Source: Streptococcus thalassemiae (GTDB lineage Bacteria > Bacillota > Bacilli > Lactobacillales > Streptococcaceae). Taken from it: 64,000 bases of DNA. Position 1 is the first letter of the stretch, and every line of letters starts with the position of its first letter. Shown here in pieces: positions 16,843 to 26,453 of this stretch. The notes under the pieces were generated by a model. It ran no database searches, had not been told where the DNA came from, and saw nothing but the letters and a program-made list of their open reading frames with translations. The stretch lies in assembly GCF_903645285.1 (NCBI RefSeq), contig NZ_CAHJXN010000004.1, positions 372,305-436,304 of the forward strand, read 5' to 3'. The position numbers and the translations under genes are program-made.

Positions 16843-16970
16843 AAACAAAAAGAGACCTGTTAATCATAACAAGTCTCGCTGTTTAAGATAGTGCCGGAAA
16901 GCATACTTTTCAGTATAAAATTCGGAATGACGACACTATCACAGGTTTCTGCCAGCTACTCCCTTGAGTA
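16843..16970 (-). promoter_or_regulatory. yybP-ykoY manganese riboswitch with intrinsic terminator
   Basis: The minus-strand leader of caxP contains CAAGGGAGTAGC and AACCTGTGATAGTG, hallmarks of the Mn2+-sensing yybP-ykoY class, followed by a long imperfect hairpin. It ends in a 10-bp terminator stem GAGACTTGTT/AACAGGTCTC (16852-16877) with TCTTTTTG behind it (16843-16850). Mn2+ binding should prevent the terminator and allow read-through into caxP. The class is known upstream of this ATPase in pneumococci. Confidence 0.9.
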
Positions 16971-16975
16971 GTACT

Positions 16976-17003
16976 ATTATACCAAATTTTGAAGAAAATT
17001 CAA
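16976..17003 (-). promoter_or_regulatory. caxP promoter
   Basis: Minus strand -35 TTGAAT (16998-17003), 16-nt spacer, -10 TATAAT (16976-16981) with extended TG. Transcription would start near 16969, right at the 5' edge of the riboswitch. Confidence 0.75.
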
Positions 17004-17057
17004 GGAATTGAATCATCTTAGACAGTCAAACTATCATGACTAATCATTACTATTTCA

Positions 17058-18677
17058 TCAATAATCAATAGTTAATACTTGAACACTTTCTCTATTATTC
17101 GAAACTTCTTCATCAAGATAGTCTATACTAACATCTTTTGTATGCAAGTCATAACGCAATAGAAACCATAAATATCCTTTAGATAGTGATTTTCTTTTTA
17201 TTTGAACTACTGTAGGAATGTCTTTCTTATAGGATACACTTCTTAATCTTTCCTCTATTCTATAACGATCTGCTGTAAATTTACTTGTAATAAATTGATT
17301 AAATGCCTCTTTATTGATAAAAGCAACAGCTATCAATACAATAGAAAGCATATAGAGAAAATATTTAGAAAGCTGTACTGAGTATTTTAAAGAATAAATG
17401 AGCATAATCCCCAAAACAAATAATACAATTGTCATATTATATCTACTGAAACTATCTAAATTTTTTGCTTCATCATAGGGCATTGATACAATGTACATAG
17501 CTAACAAATTAAGATGATAAATAATATAAGTTAAACTAGGAAAAACGACTAACTCTATTCCCAATATTTTCTTTTTAGCTAAAATACAATAGATTAAAAC
17601 TCCCCCTATTAGCACAAGCAAAATTAAAATAATATTATCAAATGAAAAAATTCGTTGAGCATATTGAAACATTATCTCAATTATTTTGCTTTTTCCTTTA
17701 TCTAACAAATTCTCCTTATAACTCACTAAACTAAATGAATGTTTTGACTTATTTCCTGCAATAAAAACATAAGAAACATGTGCTTTCCATAAAATGTTTA
17801 CAAAGACAATCCCAACAACTACATAGAATGTTTGTAACCAAATATGAAACCGTAATTCTTTTCTCATCCTAAAAGAATAGAAAATCATGAGAAATAGTGC
17901 AGAAATTACAAAAAATATACCACTTGTTTTTACAGATATCAAAAATAAAAAAATTAAACTAAGCTGATAAGTTATTTTTTGTAAACTCTTTTGATAAAAG
18001 ACAATTATGTTGATAGTAGCCAATGCTAATGATGTCAACAATGTATCTACAAGTAAATCATAGGGCTGAATATTTACTATAAAGAGTAGTATGATAAACA
18101 TTATGACTGGGATACTATACTTTTTCGAATTTCTAGAAATCCATACAAAAAATGTAAAGCATGCACTAAGTACTAGCCAAGATTGGGCAACACTCATAAA
18201 TCCTTCAGAATGAAGACCTGTAATTTTTGACATATAGTAAATAAAGCTGGCACTACCTGTCGCATAACTTTGAAATTGTATTAGGTCAGATTGAAAATTA
18301 GGAAATTGATTATATGTTACAATTTCTTTAGCTACTATCCCCCAATGTGAAAAATTATCATAATGAATCCATAAATTATCTTTTAAAAGGATAAATAAGA
18401 ATATCATAGCAAGAAAAAAACAAAAGGATTGCTGAATATATTTTTTATCAGTTATCAAATAAAGAGAATATTTATTCAGAAAGATTCCTATACAAAAAAG
18501 AACAATCGAGGTCAGCTTCAATATATTCAAAAGACCTGAAAGAAAGATGATTGTCCCAATACCTGAAAAAACCACAACTGGAATAAAAGAAACTTCTATC
18601 TTCGTCTTTAATCTAAAAAAACTGAAATATCCAAAAATTGATAAAAATAATAAGAGCATTCTAAAAACAATTAGCAT
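17058..18677 (-). CDS. Polytopic membrane protein, probable GT-C-type glycosyltransferase
   Basis: A 539-aa protein with about 12 hydrophobic helices and a short soluble C-terminus. The first large external loop has LWIHYDNFSHWGIVAKEI, an acidic/aromatic loop of the kind found in lipid-linked-sugar GT-C transferases. Its partner directly upstream is a GtrB-GtrA fusion (7-nt overlap). Together they have the parts of a three-component glycosylation system: polyprenyl-phosphate sugar synthase, flippase and outer-face transferase. The acceptor is unknown. The region is visibly more AT-rich than its neighbours, which suggests acquisition. No terminator could be found after it. Confidence 0.7.
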   Translation of the reverse strand: MLIVFRMLLLFLSIFGYFSFFRLKTKIEVSFIPVVVFSGIGTIIFLSGLLNILKLTSIVLFCIGIFLNKYSLYLITDKKYIQQSFCFFLAMIFLFILLKDNLWIHYDNFSHWGIVAKEIVTYNQFPNFQSDLIQFQSYATGSASFIYYMSKITGLHSEGFMSVAQSWLVLSACFTFFVWISRNSKKYSIPVIMFIILLFIVNIQPYDLLVDTLLTSLALATINIIVFYQKSLQKITYQLSLIFLFLISVKTSGIFFVISALFLMIFYSFRMRKELRFHIWLQTFYVVVGIVFVNILWKAHVSYVFIAGNKSKHSFSLVSYKENLLDKGKSKIIEIMFQYAQRIFSFDNIILILLVLIGGVLIYCILAKKKILGIELVVFPSLTYIIYHLNLLAMYIVSMPYDEAKNLDSFSRYNMTIVLFVLGIMLIYSLKYSVQLSKYFLYMLSIVLIAVAFINKEAFNQFITSKFTADRYRIEERLRSVSYKKDIPTVVQIKRKSLSKGYLWFLLRYDLHTKDVSIDYLDEEVSNNRESVQVLTIDY

Positions 18678-19756
18678 GGTAACTCCTTCTCTCTAAACAC
18701 CCACCTTCTTTGAACTTGATAACTGGCGAGAAATAAGATTGTATCGACTGCTATTTTAATAGCTGTTTCAGAACCAGAAAACATATTCCAAACAACTGTC
18801 ACCATTGCTGCAGACAAGAACATTTGGAAAGCAGCCAAGCTATAGTATTTCACAATCGTTTTATGAATCCTTTTTTCACCATCAAAGACAAAATTCTTAT
18901 TTATTGTAAAATTAAAATAAGATGAAATTATTCTTGACAAAATGGTTGATAGTAGAATCAACAATGCTCCTCTATGAATTCCTACAGATAGGGAAAGCCA
19001 AAGGAACAACTGAAACAATCCAATATCAACTAAAAAGGAAGAAAGAGAAGATAACAAATATTTAAAGAATGATGCAAAGATTACTTTGTAAATTCTCAAT
19101 GAATCTTTAATAGGATTGAAATGAGTTTCAGCATTCCCATCAAAGTAAATAGTTTCAATCCTTATTTCTTTGATGGGAATTGAATTATCAAATGTATGGA
19201 TTAACATTTTAGTCTCATACTCAAATCGTTCACCTGAAATCTCCAACATTTCATGTAAAATTGCCTTTGGAAAGCTTCGAAGTCCAGTCTGAGTATCTGT
19301 AATTTTTCGACCATAAAGCAATTTAAATACTAATTTTGTAAGCTTATTCCCAAATTTACTTTTTGGTGGAACATTTTCAGAATCAAAATCACGACAACCT
19401 AAAATGAGTGAGTCAGGATAATTAGAAATTGTCTCTACCATAGATAAGACATCTTCAACCCTATGTTGTCCATCCGAATCAGCAGTGACAATCCCGTTAT
19501 ATTCTTCTACATTTGGCATTGTCAGAAAATAGTTAAAAGCATTTTTTAAGGCACGACCCTTTCCTAAATTTTTTGCATGGGTTAATATCTGACATCCTTG
19601 TTTATCTCTTAGTTGTTCAAAAATATAACCACATTCTGACCTACTTCCATCATCTACAATTAGAATATCTTCTAAACCAGATTGCCTTAATTTTTCTATG
19701 TATTGAATCAAATCAAGTGGAGGATTTAGGGCAGGAATAACAATCAATGTTTTCAT
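18671..19756 (-). CDS. GtrB-GtrA fusion: polyprenyl-phosphate glycosyltransferase with C-terminal flippase-like domain
   Basis: A 361-aa fusion. Residues 1-225 form a GT2 domain of the dolichol-phosphate-mannose/GtrB type: VDDGS at 34-38, DSDGQ at 93-97, TQTGLRSFP at 155-163. Residues about 228-361 are a four-helix GtrA domain with NFTINKNFVF (282-291) and YQVQRRWVF (346-354), the family's typical ends. The first half would load a sugar on undecaprenyl phosphate and the second would help flip it. The start is the ATG at 19756 with AAAGGAGA 6 nt upstream. It is followed by the GT-C-like gene with overlapping codons. Confidence 0.87.
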   Translation of the reverse strand: MKTLIVIPALNPPLDLIQYIEKLRQSGLEDILIVDDGSRSECGYIFEQLRDKQGCQILTHAKNLGKGRALKNAFNYFLTMPNVEEYNGIVTADSDGQHRVEDVLSMVETISNYPDSLILGCRDFDSENVPPKSKFGNKLTKLVFKLLYGRKITDTQTGLRSFPKAILHEMLEISGERFEYETKMLIHTFDNSIPIKEIRIETIYFDGNAETHFNPIKDSLRIYKVIFASFFKYLLSSLSSFLVDIGLFQLFLWLSLSVGIHRGALLILLSTILSRIISSYFNFTINKNFVFDGEKRIHKTIVKYYSLAAFQMFLSAAMVTVVWNMFSGSETAIKIAVDTILFLASYQVQRRWVFREKELPC

Positions 19757-19816
19757 ATAATCTCCTTTGGTATTTGCTAATATTTTTGTATAAAAAAGCA
19801 TAAACTTCCAGATATC

Positions 19817-19858
19817 ATTTTATCACGTTTCCTAAAAAAAAAAAGCATTTTCTGCTTT
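19817..19858 (-). promoter_or_regulatory. gtrBA promoter behind an orphan minus-strand terminator
   Basis: An extended -10, TGATAAAAT (TAAAAT at 19817-19822), is the likely gtrBA promoter. Just upstream, AAAGCA-GAAA-ATGCTTT (19842-19858) followed by eleven T on the minus strand is a good intrinsic terminator, although no minus-strand gene lies before it (mntE runs the other way). Confidence 0.55.
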
Positions 19859-19885
19859 GTATTTTCTTAGTTTTATCCGTCCTAT

Positions 19886-19914
19886 TTGAATTTTCCCTTG
19901 AAAACCAGTATAAT
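19886..19914 (+). promoter_or_regulatory. mntE promoter
   Basis: -35 TTGAAT (19886-19891), 17-nt spacer, consensus -10 TATAAT (19909-19914). The transcript would start near 19921, and an AAAGGAAG ribosome site precedes the ATG at 19948. Confidence 0.8.
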
Positions 19915-19947
19915 GGTAGAATGCTATGTGACTAGAAAGGAAGTTGA

Positions 19948-21132
19948 ATGAAGCAATCTATCTCAAATCTCAAGTTAGCTGAGCGTGGGGCCATTATCAG
20001 CATTTCAACCTATTTGATCTTGTCTGCAGCAAAATTAGCAGCTGGTCATCTTCTGCATTCATCCAGTTTGGTGGCTGATGGTTTTAACAACGTGTCGGAC
20101 ATCATTGGAAATGTGGCCCTCTTGATTGGGATTCGAATGGCACGCCAACCTGCTGACCGAGACCACCGTTTTGGTCACTGGAAGATTGAGGATTTGGCTA
20201 GCTTAATTACTTCCATCATCATGTTTTATGTCGGTTTCGATGTACTTCAGGATACCATTCAGAAGATTCTCAGTCATGAAGAAACGGTCATTGATCCTCT
20301 GGGTGCAACTCTAGGAATCATTTCTGCAGCGATTATGTTTGTGGTCTATCTCTACAATACTCGCCTCAGTAAGAAATCCAACTCCAAGGCGCTGAAGGCA
20401 GCTGCCAAGGACAATCTTTCTGATGCTGTTACCTCTCTTGGTACTACCATTGCCATCCTAGCTAGTAGTTTCGATTATCCCATTGTGGATAAACTGGTTG
20501 CTATCATCATCACTTTCTTTATCTTGAAAACTGCCTATGATATCTTTATCGAGTCTTCCTTTAGTCTTTCAGATGGCTTCGACGACCGCCTGCTTGAGGA
20601 CTATCAAAAAGCCATTATGGAAATTCCCAAAATCAGCAAGGTTAAGTCCCAAAGAGGTCGTACCTACGGCAGCAATATTTACTTGGATATCACGCTGGAG
20701 ATGAATCCAGACTTGTCAGTTTATGAAAGTCATGAGATTGCGGATCAAGTCGAATCTATGCTGGAGGAACGTTTTGGAGTCTTTGATACCGATGTCCATA
20801 TCGAACCAGCACCTATCCCTGAGGATGAAATTTTAGACAATGTCTACAAAAAATTGCTTATGCGCGAGCAATTGATTGATCAGGGAAATCAACTGGAAGA
20901 ACTCTTAGCTGACGATTTTGTCTATATTCGTCAAGACGGAGAACAGATGGATAAAGAGGCCTATAAAGCCGAAAAAGACTTGAATTCTGCTATCAAGGAT
21001 ATCCAAATCACTTCCATCAGTCAGAAAACAAAACTCATCTGCTATGAGTTAGATGGTATCGTCCATACCAGTATCTGGCGTCGCCACGAAACTTGGCAAA
21101 ATATCTTTCACCAAGAAACAAAAAAAGAATAG
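19948..21132 (+). CDS. mntE: Manganese efflux protein, cation diffusion facilitator family
   Basis: A 394-aa CDF exporter with six helices in the first ~200 residues. The metal-site motifs are ADGFNNVSD (helix 2, near 45) and DNLSDAV (helix 5, near 155). A cytoplasmic dimerisation domain with DTDVHIEPAP follows. The last ~90 residues form an extra alpha+beta (NTF2-like) domain. In pneumococcus MntE exports Mn2+ and is adjacent to caxP; this gene is its close match. Together they protect cells from Mn overload, one controlled by riboswitch. Confidence 0.92.
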   Translation: MKQSISNLKLAERGAIISISTYLILSAAKLAAGHLLHSSSLVADGFNNVSDIIGNVALLIGIRMARQPADRDHRFGHWKIEDLASLITSIIMFYVGFDVLQDTIQKILSHEETVIDPLGATLGIISAAIMFVVYLYNTRLSKKSNSKALKAAAKDNLSDAVTSLGTTIAILASSFDYPIVDKLVAIIITFFILKTAYDIFIESSFSLSDGFDDRLLEDYQKAIMEIPKISKVKSQRGRTYGSNIYLDITLEMNPDLSVYESHEIADQVESMLEERFGVFDTDVHIEPAPIPEDEILDNVYKKLLMREQLIDQGNQLEELLADDFVYIRQDGEQMDKEAYKAEKDLNSAIKDIQITSISQKTKLICYELDGIVHTSIWRRHETWQNIFHQETKKE

Positions 21133-21167
21133 AGAAATCCTGTCATGAGACGGGATTTTTCTATTCT
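21128..21167. terminator. Bidirectional terminator between mntE and the ABC-F gene
   Basis: GAATAGAGAAATCCTGTC and GACGGGATTTTTCTATTC pair over 18 bp (two G-T pairs) around an ATGA loop. The hairpin fills the gap between the convergent stop codons. Confidence 0.9.
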
Positions 21168-21168
21168 T

Positions 21169-23040
21169 CTAGCTATCAAAGTCACTGAGATACTCATAGC
21201 GTTCGTATTTTTCAAGGAGTGCTTCGTTTTTCTCATCCAGTTCTTTTTGGAGAGTAGCCAGCTTACCAAAGTCAGAGCCGTTGGCCTGCATTTCCTCTTC
21301 AATAGCAGCGATACGGTTTTCCAAGGCTTCAATATCGCCTTCAATGCTTGCCCACTCCTGCTTTTCTTGATAGGTCATGCGTTTCTTGTCTTCACGGACT
21401 TTGACGACTTTTTCCTTTTCGGCCTTTTGCACTTGATTGGCCATCTCTGTTTCAAAGGCTTTTTCATCAAGATAGTCGGTGTAATGACCAAAGAATGGAC
21501 GAATCTTACCATCCTCAAAGGCCAGAATCTTGGTCGCTACCTTATCCAAGAAATAACGGTCGTGACTAACTGTCAAGACAGGCCCTGCAAAGCCTTGCAA
21601 GAAATTCTCCAAGACTGTCAAGGTTGCAATATCCAAGTCATTGGTTGGCTCGTCCAAAAGGAGAACATTTGGTTTTTCCAAGAGCAGTTTGAGGAGATAA
21701 AGACGTTTTTTCTCTCCCCCAGACAATTTCTCAATCAAGGTTCCATGCGTCGAACGTGGGAAGAGGAACTGCTCCAGCAACTCTGCAATCGAAGTCGTAG
21801 AACCACCGCTGGTCTTGACTTCTTCTGCTACTTCCTGCAGGTAATTGATCACTCGCTTGCTCTCATCCAAGCCCTCAATTTGCTGAGAGAAATAGGCGAT
21901 GCGAACAGTTTCCCCTATCACAACTTGACCTGCTGTCGGCTCAAGACTTCCTGCAATCAAGTTGAGGAGGGTTGATTTTCCAACACCGTTGTCCCCAACA
22001 ATTCCAATACGATCTTTAGCCTGCACCAAGAGATTAAAATCTTGCAAAATAGGCTTGTTTTCATAGGCAAAGGAAACATCCTGAAACTCGATGACTTTCT
22101 TCCCAATCCGACTGGTTTCAAAGTTCATGGTCAAGTCTGTTTCAGCAACGCCACCTGAAACTTCTTTCTTCAAATCGTGGAAACGATTGATACGAGCCTG
22201 CTGCTTGGTCGCACGCGCCTGCGGTTGTCTACGCATCCAGGCCAATTCTTGCTTATAAAGTTGTTCCTTTTTGTGGAGAAGAGCCGCATCGCGCTCATCC
22301 TGTTCCGCCTTGAGGCGAACATAGTCCTGATAATTGCCCTGATACTCGGTCAAGCCTGCTCGATCCAACTCGAAAATACGTGTTGACAAAGCGTCTAGGA
22401 AATAACGGTCGTGGGTGATAAAGAGAACTGTCTTCTTAGAATTTTTCAAAAAGAGGGTCAGCCACTCGATGGTCGCAATGTCCAGATGGTTGGTCGGCTC
22501 ATCCAAAAGCAAGAGGTCGTGATTACCAAGAAGAACTTGCGCCAACTGGACCCGTCTTCTTAGACCACCTGACAATTCCCCAACAGGAGTAGATAAGTCC
22601 TGAATCCCCAGCTTGCTGAGAACAGTCTTGACCTGACTCTCGATTTCCCAAGCTTGGAGAGAGTCCATTTCAGCCATGACCCGTTCCAAACGAGCCTGCT
22701 TGTCCTCACTGTAGTTGAGCATGATCAACTCATACTCACGAATGAGCTGGATTTCCTTGAGGTCGCTGGAAAGAACCGTATCCAAGACCGTCTTGCTATC
22801 ATCAAAATCAGGATCTTGAGTCAAATAACCAATCTGGTAATCATTTTTAGCTGAAAAAGGACTGACATCCCCATCAAAGCCAGAAACACCAGAAAGGACA
22901 TCCAAAAGGGTGGTCTTCCCCGTTCCATTGACACCAATCAGACCAATTCTGTCTAGGTCATGGATAATAAAGGAAATATCCTTAAAAACGGTCTTATCAC
23001 CGACGGATTTATTTAGTTTTTCAACGATAAAATCACTCAT
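21169..23040 (-). CDS. ABC-F family ATPase (Uup/YfmR-like)
   Basis: A 623-aa soluble protein with two ABC ATPase domains: Walker A GVNGTGKT and signature LSGGLRRR in the first, GDNGVGKS and LSGGEKKR in the second. Between them is the P-site tRNA interaction linker (about 230-320), and a charged coiled coil ends the protein (about 550-620). There are no membrane helices. This layout fits the Uup/YfmR branch of ABC-F proteins, which act on stalled or slow ribosomes. No sign that it is a resistance ABC-F. It overlaps cca by 4 nt (ATGA). Confidence 0.88.
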   Translation of the reverse strand: MSDFIVEKLNKSVGDKTVFKDISFIIHDLDRIGLIGVNGTGKTTLLDVLSGVSGFDGDVSPFSAKNDYQIGYLTQDPDFDDSKTVLDTVLSSDLKEIQLIREYELIMLNYSEDKQARLERVMAEMDSLQAWEIESQVKTVLSKLGIQDLSTPVGELSGGLRRRVQLAQVLLGNHDLLLLDEPTNHLDIATIEWLTLFLKNSKKTVLFITHDRYFLDALSTRIFELDRAGLTEYQGNYQDYVRLKAEQDERDAALLHKKEQLYKQELAWMRRQPQARATKQQARINRFHDLKKEVSGGVAETDLTMNFETSRIGKKVIEFQDVSFAYENKPILQDFNLLVQAKDRIGIVGDNGVGKSTLLNLIAGSLEPTAGQVVIGETVRIAYFSQQIEGLDESKRVINYLQEVAEEVKTSGGSTTSIAELLEQFLFPRSTHGTLIEKLSGGEKKRLYLLKLLLEKPNVLLLDEPTNDLDIATLTVLENFLQGFAGPVLTVSHDRYFLDKVATKILAFEDGKIRPFFGHYTDYLDEKAFETEMANQVQKAEKEKVVKVREDKKRMTYQEKQEWASIEGDIEALENRIAAIEEEMQANGSDFGKLATLQKELDEKNEALLEKYERYEYLSDFDS

Positions 23041-24236
23041 TTTTTCTCCCTCAGATAAGCATGGATGGCTTGACGGTCATTTTCCAATTCTCCATCGACA
23101 ATGGCATATTTAATCTCTGTTAAAATCTCTCCCAAATCTGGACCTGGTTGATAACCATATTCCTTGATCAAAATACTACCGTTGATTTGGATTTCTTTCT
23201 TATCATGAATGGTCAAACTCTGGTAGGTTTCTGTAATCACTTGTGGATTAACTTCTTTTCCTTGAGCCTGACGAAGATTTTCAGCCTGTAAAAGTAAATC
23301 CAAGTCAAAGCGATAACAATCGCGCTTGCTCAATTCTCCCTTTTCACGCAGAGCCAAAATAGTCAGCAAATCCTGAACTTGCTTGGCAAACTGGCGTGAT
23401 GTCTTCCAAGCTTTCAAAAAGGACTGCGCATTTTCAATCTCCAGAGCCCACAGTAGAGCCGCCCAAGCTTGTTCAGAGGATTCAAAGGTGAAATCAGTCC
23501 CCAACTCAAACAATCTGTTGAGCTTGTCTTGGCTAGATGCCATATCAGGGAGATAGTCATAAGCTTGACTCTCAATCATGGAAGCCAAGCCCCTTCTCCA
23601 AAATGGAGCCAGCAAGAGTTTATCAAACTCAACAAAAGTACGCTCTACAGAAATTTTCTCCAAAAGGGGCGTCAAGGTCTTCATAGCTTTAAACGTTTCT
23701 GGCTCAAGTTCGAAGCCAAGACTAGCCTGAAAACGGAAACCACGCATAATCCGCAGAGCATCTTCGTTGAAACGTTCACTAGGCTCCCCAACTGCTCGCA
23801 AAACTTGATTTTCTAAATCTTCTAACCCATGGAACAAGTCAATGATTTCCCCTGTCTCGTCCAAGGCAAAGGCGTTGACTGTAAAATCACGGCGCTTGAG
23901 GTCTTCTTCTAGCGAGCGCACAAAGGAAACAGCACTGGGTCTTCGATAGTCCACATAGACATCTTCTGTCCGAAAGGTGGTTACCTCATACTCCTCATCC
24001 CCATCTAAAACCAAGACAGTTCCATGCTCGATTCCGATATCGGCTGTTCGCGGAAAAATCTGCTTGGTCTCTTCTGGATAAGAAGACGTCGCAATGTCCA
24101 CATCGTGGATGGGACGATTGAGAAGGGCATCTCGAACAGAACCCCCAACAAAATAGGCTTCAAAGCCTGCTTCTTTAATTTTTTCTAATACTGGTAAAGC
24201 CTTCTGAAATTCAGAAGGCATTTGCGTTAATCTCAT
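23037..24236 (-). CDS. cca: CCA tRNA nucleotidyltransferase
   Basis: A 399-aa class II CCA-adding enzyme. It has the nucleotide-binding GGSVRDALL and the catalytic DVDIATS at residues about 31-51, then the RRDFTVNA motif and the [12 protein letters not shown] helix. It repairs or adds 3'-CCA on tRNAs; the tRNA-Leu in this window lacks an encoded CCA and needs it. It overlaps dapB and the ABC-F gene by 4 nt each, so the three are one operon. Confidence 0.95.
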   Translation of the reverse strand: MRLTQMPSEFQKALPVLEKIKEAGFEAYFVGGSVRDALLNRPIHDVDIATSSYPEETKQIFPRTADIGIEHGTVLVLDGDEEYEVTTFRTEDVYVDYRRPSAVSFVRSLEEDLKRRDFTVNAFALDETGEIIDLFHGLEDLENQVLRAVGEPSERFNEDALRIMRGFRFQASLGFELEPETFKAMKTLTPLLEKISVERTFVEFDKLLLAPFWRRGLASMIESQAYDYLPDMASSQDKLNRLFELGTDFTFESSEQAWAALLWALEIENAQSFLKAWKTSRQFAKQVQDLLTILALREKGELSKRDCYRFDLDLLLQAENLRQAQGKEVNPQVITETYQSLTIHDKKEIQINGSILIKEYGYQPGPDLGEILTEIKYAIVDGELENDRQAIHAYLREKK

Positions 24237-25000
24237 AATAAGTGTTCTAATCCATAGACAAGCTCATGACGCTTGACAACTTCTTTAATTCCCAAATTCA
24301 CCCCTGTCATGAAGGAGCTGCGATCATAGGAGTCATGACGGAGAGTCAATCCTTCTCCCTGATTGCCAAAGATGACTTCCTGATGTGCTACCAAGCCTGG
24401 TAAACGAACTGAGTGAATCCGCATGCCATCAAAGTCAGCACCACGGGCACCTGCAATCAATTCTTCTTCATCAGGCGCACCTTGCTGAATAGACGCTCGA
24501 ACTTCCGCCATCAACTCAGCTGTTTTAATGGCTGTTCCACTCGGAGCATCCTTTTTCTTGTCATGATGGAGCTCGATAATCTCCACATTTGGGAAATATT
24601 TGGCAGCCTGCTTTGCAAATTGCATGAGTAAAACAGCACCCAAGGCGAAATTTGGAGCTATCAAACCACCCAAATCTTGGGAACGGGAAAATGATTTTAG
24701 CTCTGCAATTTCTTCACTTGTGAAACCAGTCGTTCCAACTACTGGAGCAAAGCCATTTTCAAGAGCAAAACGTGTATTTTCATAGGCAACAGCTGGTGTA
24801 GTAAAATCTACCCAGACATCCGCTTCAAAGCCTGCTAAATCAGCCTTATCCTTGAAAACAGGAATACCCTGCCATTCTGACTCAGACTCAAAGGGATCCA
24901 AAACTGCTACCAAGTCCAAGTCTGGATCAGCCAAGACCATCTGACAAGCAGCTTGGCCCATCTTTCCCTTAAAACCAGCAATAATTACTCGAATACTCAT
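24233..25000 (-). CDS. dapB: 4-hydroxy-tetrahydrodipicolinate reductase
   Basis: A 255-aa DapB. It has the Rossmann loop [10 protein letters not shown] at residues 8-17, the GTTGFT motif near 93 and the [15 protein letters not shown] active-site segment (His pair and Lys) near 140-154. It reduces the cyclic precursor of diaminopimelate and lysine using NAD(P)H; lysine is the peptidoglycan residue in streptococci. The AGGAGTAGAG ribosome site precedes the start. First gene of the dapB-cca-ABC-F operon. Confidence 0.96.
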   Translation of the reverse strand: MSIRVIIAGFKGKMGQAACQMVLADPDLDLVAVLDPFESESEWQGIPVFKDKADLAGFEADVWVDFTTPAVAYENTRFALENGFAPVVGTTGFTSEEIAELKSFSRSQDLGGLIAPNFALGAVLLMQFAKQAAKYFPNVEIIELHHDKKKDAPSGTAIKTAELMAEVRASIQQGAPDEEELIAGARGADFDGMRIHSVRLPGLVAHQEVIFGNQGEGLTLRHDSYDRSSFMTGVNLGIKEVVKRHELVYGLEHLL

Positions 25001-25155
25001 CTCTACTCCTGTCTAAGATACAAAGCCTGTAGGAACACAAAGTGAAAATAGGAGTTTTGATCAAGAAGTGTCTACTCCTTGGAAAATCTATCTTTTTCAC
25101 ACAGGGTTCCAGGCGTGTTCAACTGCTAACTTCTTAACTAGTCTAAAAGTGCCAA

Positions 25156-26004
25156 CTAAATCACTGGAATATAACCTAAAGCAATACTTCCTGCACCTAG
25201 GTGTGTTCCAATGACACTACCAAATGTAGCAAGTGAAATATCCGAACCCACTCCAGATTCTAGCAAGTGCTGGCGCAATTCCTCAGCCTTTTCGGGAGCA
25301 TTCCCGTGAATGACAATGATACGGTATTGGCCTGAAGCTGTTGTTTCCTTGATAATCTCAATTAAGCGCTTGGTTGCTTTCTTTTCAGTACGAACTTTTT
25401 CGTAAACCTCAATCACACCTTGGTCGTTGAAATAAAGGATCGGTTTAATGCTTAGCAGATTGCCCAAAATGGCAGCCCCATTTGAAAGGCGCCCACCTTT
25501 TACCAAATGATCTAAATCATCTACCATGATAAAAGCTGACGTACGGCTGATTTGAATGGCTAGCTTTTCCTGAATGATAGCAAAATCATCGCCCTGGTCA
25601 CTCCAATTAAAGACGCTTTCAACCATGATACCCAGAGGAGCACTTGTAATCAAAGTGTCTGGAAAAGCAATGGTTAAGCCCTCATATTCATCTATCATAT
25701 ACTGGATATTTTGGTAAAAACCTGAAATTCCAGAAGATAGGAAAAGTCCCAAGGCATGTGTATAACCTTGTTCTTTGAGCGAAGTTAAGATTTCATCTAA
25801 CTTGGCAATACTTGGTTGACTAGTCTTAGGCAGTTCAGAAGCCTGAGCCATTTTTTGGTAAAATTCCTCAGCAGTCAGATTGATGCCTTCGACATACTCC
25901 TCACCATCAATATTGACAGGAATATCCAAGACAAATAAATCTTCTCTTTGCAAGGTCTCTGCACTGAGATAGGCAGAGGAATCTGTGATAACAGCTAATT
26001 TCAT
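25156..26004 (-). CDS. DegV family fatty-acid-binding protein
   Basis: A 282-aa DegV protein: an N-terminal [16 protein letters not shown] near residue 60, [11 protein letters not shown] around 90 and a C-terminal [18 protein letters not shown]. The family (FakB-like) binds one fatty-acid chain and presents it to the FakA kinase for uptake of exogenous fatty acids; not all members are proven FakBs. It follows the DUF1149 gene by 1 nt, so they are cotranscribed. The 155-nt gap after it to dapB shows no terminator I trust. Confidence 0.88.
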   Translation of the reverse strand: MKLAVITDSSAYLSAETLQREDLFVLDIPVNIDGEEYVEGINLTAEEFYQKMAQASELPKTSQPSIAKLDEILTSLKEQGYTHALGLFLSSGISGFYQNIQYMIDEYEGLTIAFPDTLITSAPLGIMVESVFNWSDQGDDFAIIQEKLAIQISRTSAFIMVDDLDHLVKGGRLSNGAAILGNLLSIKPILYFNDQGVIEVYEKVRTEKKATKRLIEIIKETTASGQYRIIVIHGNAPEKAEELRQHLLESGVGSDISLATFGSVIGTHLGAGSIALGYIPVI

Positions 26005-26005
26005 A

Positions 26006-26380
26006 TTAGAACTCCAAATTGATTCCTGGTAAGTCTAATGCAATTTCAGTTACTTCGTAAGTCAAACGGTTGAGCATATTCAAACATGGACGAGCCAAAG
26101 TTTCCACTTCTTCTTGGCTCAATTCACTTGGTTCATTGACAATACGGCCATCGATGTGGTTTACCTGTGAAATGGTTCCACTGATGACAAACTTATCAAA
26201 TACAATCATAAAGGTCAAGATGACAATCAAGGAAGTCACTTGATTTTCTTGATCATGTTGGAGCAATTGGAAGTTCACATCCACCTTAGTTTCAGGAGCT
26301 CCATTTTCATTTTCCCATTCAAAATTACGCGCATCAAAATGATACTGACTAACAAATTCTTGTTCACGTTTAAGATTCAT
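26006..26380 (-). CDS. DUF1149 family protein
   Basis: A 124-aa acidic cytosolic protein of the DUF1149 family found in streptococci and lactobacilli. It opens [16 protein letters not shown] and has a long central beta section ending near VNHIDGRIV. No catalytic motif is visible. Function unknown; a fold like SecB has been suggested for relatives, which I cannot verify. An extended -10 TGGTACAAT (TACAAT at 26413-26418) lies upstream, and the DegV gene follows after 1 nt. Confidence 0.8.
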   Translation of the reverse strand: MNLKREQEFVSQYHFDARNFEWENENGAPETKVDVNFQLLQHDQENQVTSLIVILTFMIVFDKFVISGTISQVNHIDGRIVNEPSELSQEEVETLARPCLNMLNRLTYEVTEIALDLPGINLEF

Positions 26381-26453
26381 GTCTTTCTCCCTCGGCTACA
26401 ATATTATAAGCTATTGTACCATAATTTTTTATTTTCATCTAGTTTTCTCGGAT

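Noticed and set aside
21169..23040. Antibiotic-resistance ABC-F
   Set aside because: Its C-terminal coiled coil and motif spacing fit the housekeeping Uup/YfmR branch and it sits in a cca-dapB operon.
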